A stretch of 64,000 nt of DNA from Streptomyces stelliscabiei (lineage in GTDB: Bacteria > Actinomycetota > Actinomycetes > Streptomycetales > Streptomycetaceae): the NCBI RefSeq assembly GCF_014873495.1, contig NZ_JADBGF010000001.1, positions 6,944,001 through 7,008,000 on the forward strand, in the 5' to 3' direction. The position numbers were made by a program, and so were the translations under genes. The notes below the pieces were generated by a model, which worked only from the letters and a program-made list of their open reading frames with translations, was not told where the DNA came from and searched no databases. Below, piece after piece: positions 60,778 through 64,000 of this stretch; the stretch's first letter is position 1, and each line of letters begins with the position of its first letter.

Positions 60778-61428
60778 ATGGCCCAGCAGGACACCGATCA
60801 GCAGCGCGAGGGCGTGCTCCCCGTCGACGACGAGGGGTTCGTCATCGACACGGAGGACTGCGAGGAGCGCGAGCAGGCGTACCGCGAGCGCGGCACCTCG
60901 CTGCCGATCACCGTGGTCGGGAACCCGGTGCTGCACAAGGAGTGCAAGGACGTCACGGAGTTCGGTGACGAGCTGGCGAAGCTGGTGGACGACATGTTCG
61001 CCAGCCAGCGCACGGCGGAGGGCGTGGGCCTGGCCGCCAACCAGGTCGGCGTCGACCTGAAGGTGTTCGTCTACGACTGCCCGGACGACGAGGGCAAGCG
61101 GCACACCGGTGTGATCTGCAACCCCAAGCTGGTCGAACTGCCCGCCGAGACGCGCCGGTTGGACGACAGCAACGAGGGCTGCCTGTCGGTGCCGACCGCG
61201 TACATGCCGCTCGCCCGCCCCGACTACGCCGAGGTCACCGGGCAGGACGAGAAGGGCAACCCGATCAAGGTGCGCGGCACCGGGTACTTCGCGCGCTGCC
61301 TGCAGCACGAGACCGACCACCTGTACGGCTACCTGTACATCGACCGGCTCTCCAAGCGCGACCGCAAGGACGCGCTGCGGCAGATGGCCGAGAACGAGCC
61401 CCGCTACCCCGTGGTCGCGAACGACTGA
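60778..61428 (+). CDS. def: Peptide deformylase
   Basis: 216 aa. Motif 1 GVGLAANQVG (~residues 81-90), motif 2 EGCLSVP (~137) and motif 3 QHETDHLYG (~177) with metal ligands Cys and two His. Removes the N-terminal formyl group from new proteins. It has a ~45-residue N-terminal extension rich in Asp/Glu, longer than the family core. ATG 60778 with AGGAAGGCG upstream. C-terminus KDALRQMAENEPRYP. Confidence 0.95.
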   Translation: MAQQDTDQQREGVLPVDDEGFVIDTEDCEEREQAYRERGTSLPITVVGNPVLHKECKDVTEFGDELAKLVDDMFASQRTAEGVGLAANQVGVDLKVFVYDCPDDEGKRHTGVICNPKLVELPAETRRLDDSNEGCLSVPTAYMPLARPDYAEVTGQDEKGNPIKVRGTGYFARCLQHETDHLYGYLYIDRLSKRDRKDALRQMAENEPRYPVVAND

Positions 61429-61467
61429 GCCGTGCGCTGGGCCCGCACCGTGTGCCGGTCCCGGTCC

Positions 61468-62430
61468 TCAGGCCGCCTCCGGGCCCCGGAAGGTCCGGCG
61501 GTACGCCTGCGGGGTCGTGCCCAGCGACTGCACGAACTGATGGCGCAGGGCGGCGGCGGTACCGAAGCCGGCGCGCCAGGCGATGCCGTCCACCGTCTCG
61601 TCCGTCGCCTCCAGCAACCGCTGGGCCAGCAGCACCCGTTGACGCAGGATCCAGCGGTACGGCGTGGTCCCGGTCTCCTGCTGGAAGCGGCGGGCGAACG
61701 TGCGGGGGGACATGTGCGCGCGGGCGGCGAGCTGCTCGACGGTGACCTCCTCGTCGAGGTGCTGATCCATCCAGACGAGCACCTCGCCCACCGTGTCGCA
61801 CTGAGAGCGGGGCAGCGGTCGCTCGATGTACTGCGCCTGACCGCCGTCCCGGTGCGGCGGCACCACCATCCGCCGGGCGATCTTGTTGGCCACCTCCGGC
61901 CCCTGCTCCTTGCGGACGATGTGCAGACACGCGTCGATGCCGGCCGCCGTGCCCGCCGAGGTGATCACCGGATCCGCGTCCACGTACAGCACGTCCGGCT
62001 CGACCACCGCCCGCGGATACTGCCGGGCCAGCTCCTCGGCGTGCTTCCAGTGCACCGCGCAGGGCCGTCCGTCCAGCAGCCCGGCCGCGCCGAGCACGAA
62101 CACCCCCGAACACACGCTCAGCACCCGCGCGCCCCGGTCGGTGGCCCGCCGCAGCGCGTCCAGCAGTTCCGGCGGGTAGTCCCGGTGCACATAGCTGTCG
62201 CCCGCCGGTACGACGACCAGGTCGGCCTCTTCGAGCCGGTCCAGCCCGTACGGCGTGGAGACCGTGAACCCGGCGGGCGTCCGCAGGGTGGCGCCCTCCG
62301 CCGAGGCGACCGCGAAGTCGTACACCGGCAGGCCGTCGTCGCTGCGGTCGAGGCCGAAGACCTCGCAGACGACGCCCAGTTCGAAGGGATGCACGCCCTC
62401 CATGAGGACGGTGGCCACGTTTTTCAGCAT
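61468..62430 (-). CDS. nrdS: NrdS-like AraC regulator with DJ-1/PfpI (GATase1-like) domain
   Basis: 320 aa. N-terminal DJ-1/PfpI-like domain (~residues 1-180: MLKNVATVLMEGVHPFELGV, nucleophile elbow VLSVCSGVFVLG with Cys at ~106) and C-terminal AraC/XylS double HTH (~215-320: VTVEQLAARAHMSPRTFARR and GFGTAAALRHQFVQSLG). This is the AdpA/GlxA-type layout. nrdS follows nrdB in the Streptomyces nrdABS operon, so the symbol is given by position. 360 bases separate it from nrdB here, more than an operon usually has. Upstream TGGCA motifs suggest autoregulation. Confidence 0.75.
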   Translation of the reverse strand: MLKNVATVLMEGVHPFELGVVCEVFGLDRSDDGLPVYDFAVASAEGATLRTPAGFTVSTPYGLDRLEEADLVVVPAGDSYVHRDYPPELLDALRRATDRGARVLSVCSGVFVLGAAGLLDGRPCAVHWKHAEELARQYPRAVVEPDVLYVDADPVITSAGTAAGIDACLHIVRKEQGPEVANKIARRMVVPPHRDGGQAQYIERPLPRSQCDTVGEVLVWMDQHLDEEVTVEQLAARAHMSPRTFARRFQQETGTTPYRWILRQRVLLAQRLLEATDETVDGIAWRAGFGTAAALRHQFVQSLGTTPQAYRRTFRGPEAA

Positions 62431-62436
62431 GCTGCC

Positions 62437-62496
62437 AGTGTGCATCGGAAGTGGCAGGAATTCGAGGGGGTGCGGCAGTCCTGCCACTGTTTGCCA
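62437..62496. promoter_or_regulatory. Cluster of TGGCA operator motifs
   Basis: AGTGGCAGGA (62450-62459) and TCCTGCCACT (62479-62488) form a 10-bp inverted repeat with 19 bases between. Further TGGCA copies lie on the minus strand at 62437-62433 and 62496-62492. TGGCAGGAAT is close to the AdpA consensus TGGCSNGWWY. It lies between nrdS and the small membrane protein gene, so it can control both. Confidence 0.7.
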
Positions 62497-62523
62497 GGAG
62501 CGTTCGGCGCGAAAGTGGTGTCC

Positions 62524-62694
62524 ATGGATACGACACAGCTGCAAGGACTCATCGGAACACTGGCCGTCATCGGACTGCTCGCCCTGGTCGCACTGCCCGC
62601 GATCGTCGGCGTGGTGCACGACCGTCGCGTCGACCGCCAGCTCAGGCGGGCGCAGGAACGACGGGCGTCGCACCACGTCGCCCGCGCCGCCTGA
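62524..62694 (+). CDS. Small single-pass membrane protein in the nrdB-nrdS gap
   Basis: 56 aa: MDTTQLQGLIGTLAVIGLLA then a hydrophobic helix to ~32, followed by a very basic tail (HDRRVDRQLRRAQERRASHH). Encoded on the strand opposite to nrdB and nrdS, so it interrupts the expected nrdABS transcript. ATG 62524; GTG 62518 is possible. Not recognised. Confidence 0.65.
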   Translation: MDTTQLQGLIGTLAVIGLLALVALPAIVGVVHDRRVDRQLRRAQERRASHHVARAA

Positions 62695-62789
62695 GCGGCG
62701 GCCCGGTGCCGCTGATACGTCCCCGGCACGACGACGACCGCGCGGGTCACGCCGGCCGGGGACGAGGTCACAGCGCTGACCCGGGCGGC

Positions 62790-63800
62790 CTAGAAGTCCT
62801 CGTCCAGGTCGACGGTGCCCTCCACCGCCACCTGGTAGGCCGAGGGACGCCGCTCGAAGAAGTTGGTCAGCTCCTGGACACCCTGTAGCTCCATGAAGGA
62901 GAACGGGTTCTGCGAGCCGTAGACCGGCGCGAAACCGAGCCGCGTGAGCCGCTGGTCGGCGACGCACTCCAGGTACTGCCGCATCGACTCGGTGTTCATG
63001 CCCGGCAGACCGTCACCGCACAGGTCGCGCCCGAACTGCAGCTCGGCCTCGACGGCCTCCTTGAGCATGTCGGTGACCTGCTGCTGGAGCAGATCGTCGA
63101 AGAGCTCCGGCTCCTCCTTGCGGACGGTGTCCACCACCTCGAAGGCGAAGGACATGTGCATGGTCTCGTCGCGGAACACCCAGTTGGTGCCCGTCGCCAG
63201 ACCGTGCAGCAGCCCCCGGCTGCGGAACCAGTAGACGTACGCGAAGGCGCCGTAGAAGAACAGGCCCTCGATGCAGGCGGCGAAGCAGATCAGGTTGAGC
63301 AGGAAGCGGCGGCGGTCGGCCTTGGACTCCAGGCGGTCCAGCTTCTCCACCGAGTCCATCCATTTGAAGCAGAACTCCGCCTTCTCCCGGATGGACGGGA
63401 TGTTCTCCACCGCCGCGAAGGCCGCCGCCCGGTCCGCCGGGTCGGGCAGGTAGGTGTCCAGCAGGGTCAGATAGAACTGGACGTGCACGGCCTCCTCGAA
63501 GAGCTGACGGCTCAGATAGAGCCGCGCCTCGGGGGAGTTGATGTGCTTGTAGAGGGTCAGCACGAGGTTGTTCGCCACGATCGAGTCGCCCGTCGCGAAG
63601 AACGCGACCAGGCGGCCGATCATGTGCTGCTCGCCCTCGGACAGCTTCGCGAGGTCCGCGACGTCCGAGTGGAGGTCGACCTCCTCGACGGTCCAGGTGT
63701 TCTTGATCGCGTCCCGGTAACGCTCGTAGAAGTCCGGGTAGCGCATGGGGCGGAGAGTCAGCTCGAAGCCGGGGTCGAGCAGGTTCTGGTTGCTGGGCAT
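62790..63800 (-). CDS. nrdB: NrdB: class Ia ribonucleotide reductase radical subunit
   Basis: 336 aa R2 subunit. Di-iron ligands are in RQLFEEAVHVQFY (EExxH, ~residues 98-110) and FRDETMHMSFAF (DExxH, ~210-220). Tyrosyl-radical region precedes the second helix. The C-terminus (VDLDEDF) is the tail that docks on NrdA. ATG 63800 overlaps the nrdA stop (TGATG); GTG 63803 is an alternative. Makes deoxyribonucleotides with NrdA when oxygen is present. The operon is known to be controlled by a B12 riboswitch ahead of nrdA, outside this window. Confidence 0.95.
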   Translation of the reverse strand: MPSNQNLLDPGFELTLRPMRYPDFYERYRDAIKNTWTVEEVDLHSDVADLAKLSEGEQHMIGRLVAFFATGDSIVANNLVLTLYKHINSPEARLYLSRQLFEEAVHVQFYLTLLDTYLPDPADRAAAFAAVENIPSIREKAEFCFKWMDSVEKLDRLESKADRRRFLLNLICFAACIEGLFFYGAFAYVYWFRSRGLLHGLATGTNWVFRDETMHMSFAFEVVDTVRKEEPELFDDLLQQQVTDMLKEAVEAELQFGRDLCGDGLPGMNTESMRQYLECVADQRLTRLGFAPVYGSQNPFSFMELQGVQELTNFFERRPSAYQVAVEGTVDLDEDF

Positions 63801-64000
63801 CACTGGCAGGCCTCGCAGGACTCGGGGTTCTCAAGGGAGCAGGCGACGGCCTCTTCGGAGGTGGCCTGCTGCAGGGGGATGGTCGTCTCGGGCTGCCGGG
63901 CCTGGCCCTGCGCCGCGCGGGCGATCCGGGTCGCCGGGCGCGAGCGCAGGTAGTACGTGGTCTTCAGACCCGACTTCCAGGCGTACGCGTACATCGAGGA
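63800..64000 (-). CDS. nrdA: NrdA: class Ia ribonucleotide reductase catalytic subunit (3' end only)
   Basis: Partial: only the C-terminal ~66 residues are present; the gene continues past the right edge. YAWKSGLKTTYYLRSRPAT is the conserved end of the barrel, followed by a flexible linker and the final redox pair CEACQ that passes electrons from thioredoxin or glutaredoxin to the active site. Overlaps nrdB by one base. Confidence 0.88.
   Translation of the reverse strand, partial: SSMYAYAWKSGLKTTYYLRSRPATRIARAAQGQARQPETTIPLQQATSEEAVACSLENPESCEACQ

Overview
The window is chromosomal DNA from a Streptomyces-type actinomycete. G+C is very high with strong third-position GC bias, and GTG starts and ATGA/GTGA overlaps are frequent. 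Several loci diagnose the lineage: sigR-rsrA, wblC, adnA-adnB, a class Ia nrdA-nrdB with an AraC-like regulator downstream, hisN and mycoredoxin. Gene content looks like conserved core chromosome. I see no phage, transposase, CRISPR array or biosynthetic cluster.

Layout. (1) 0.2-5.6 kb: a four-gene operon with a PelF-type glycosyltransferase, an integral membrane protein, a sugar-nucleotide epimerase and a spherulin-4 (GH135-like) glycoside hydrolase that carries a TTA (bldA) codon. It looks like an undescribed Pel/galactosaminogalactan-type exopolysaccharide locus. (2) 5.7-13.1 kb: moeZ with a SigR-type promoter, two tandem lipoprotein peptidases of the tripeptidyl-aminopeptidase type, and a large membrane protein joining a degenerate kinase to an LPG-synthase-like transmembrane domain. 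(3) 13.3-26.3 kb: DNA repair and redox maintenance: ATL protein, AdnA, AdnB, M20 dipeptidase, NudC, mycoredoxin (canonical SigR promoter) and UvrD2. (4) 26.3-31.5 kb: wblC (whiB7) with an autoregulated-type promoter, a long leader containing a 107-codon ORF and an attenuator-like terminator; then small proteins, an ABC1/UbiB kinase overlapping an E1/ThiF-like gene, and a YgjP-type metallopeptidase. (5) 31.7-34.9 kb: a TerD-AIM24 fusion followed by two AIM24 proteins, closed by a strong bidirectional terminator. (6) 35-44 kb: NUDIX, DUF2342 zincin, SDR, MoaE, an S16/PDZ protease, a PPA1309 protein and a UPF0182 membrane protein. (7) 44-46.4 kb: two identical initiator tRNA genes flanking a 666-aa Sel1/TPR protein. 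(8) 46.5-54 kb: Fur-family regulator, CBS protein, HisN, TetR, SugE-type SMR exporter, RsgA, AroA, M50 protease and a YedK/HMCES DNA-protein crosslinker. (9) 54.4-60.6 kb: an alpha/beta hydrolase, sigR-rsrA with the SigR-dependent promoter and two sigR starts, then a cluster of three roadblock/LC7 proteins with a DUF4388/PATAN-like protein but no GTPase, and a TPR protein. (10) 60.8-64 kb: peptide deformylase, nrdS-like regulator, a small membrane protein, nrdB and the 3' end of nrdA, which runs off the window.

Themes. Three promoters of the form GGGAAT(or CGGAAT)-N18-GTT sit upstream of sigR, the mycoredoxin gene and moeZ, so the window holds a SigR thiol-oxidative-stress loop together with targets. 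The best candidates for new biology are the Pel-like operon with its developmental TTA codon, the roadblock cluster next to sigR, the TerD/AIM24 operon with an 11-bp-phased triple GTAC operator, and the 28-bp palindrome inside adnB.
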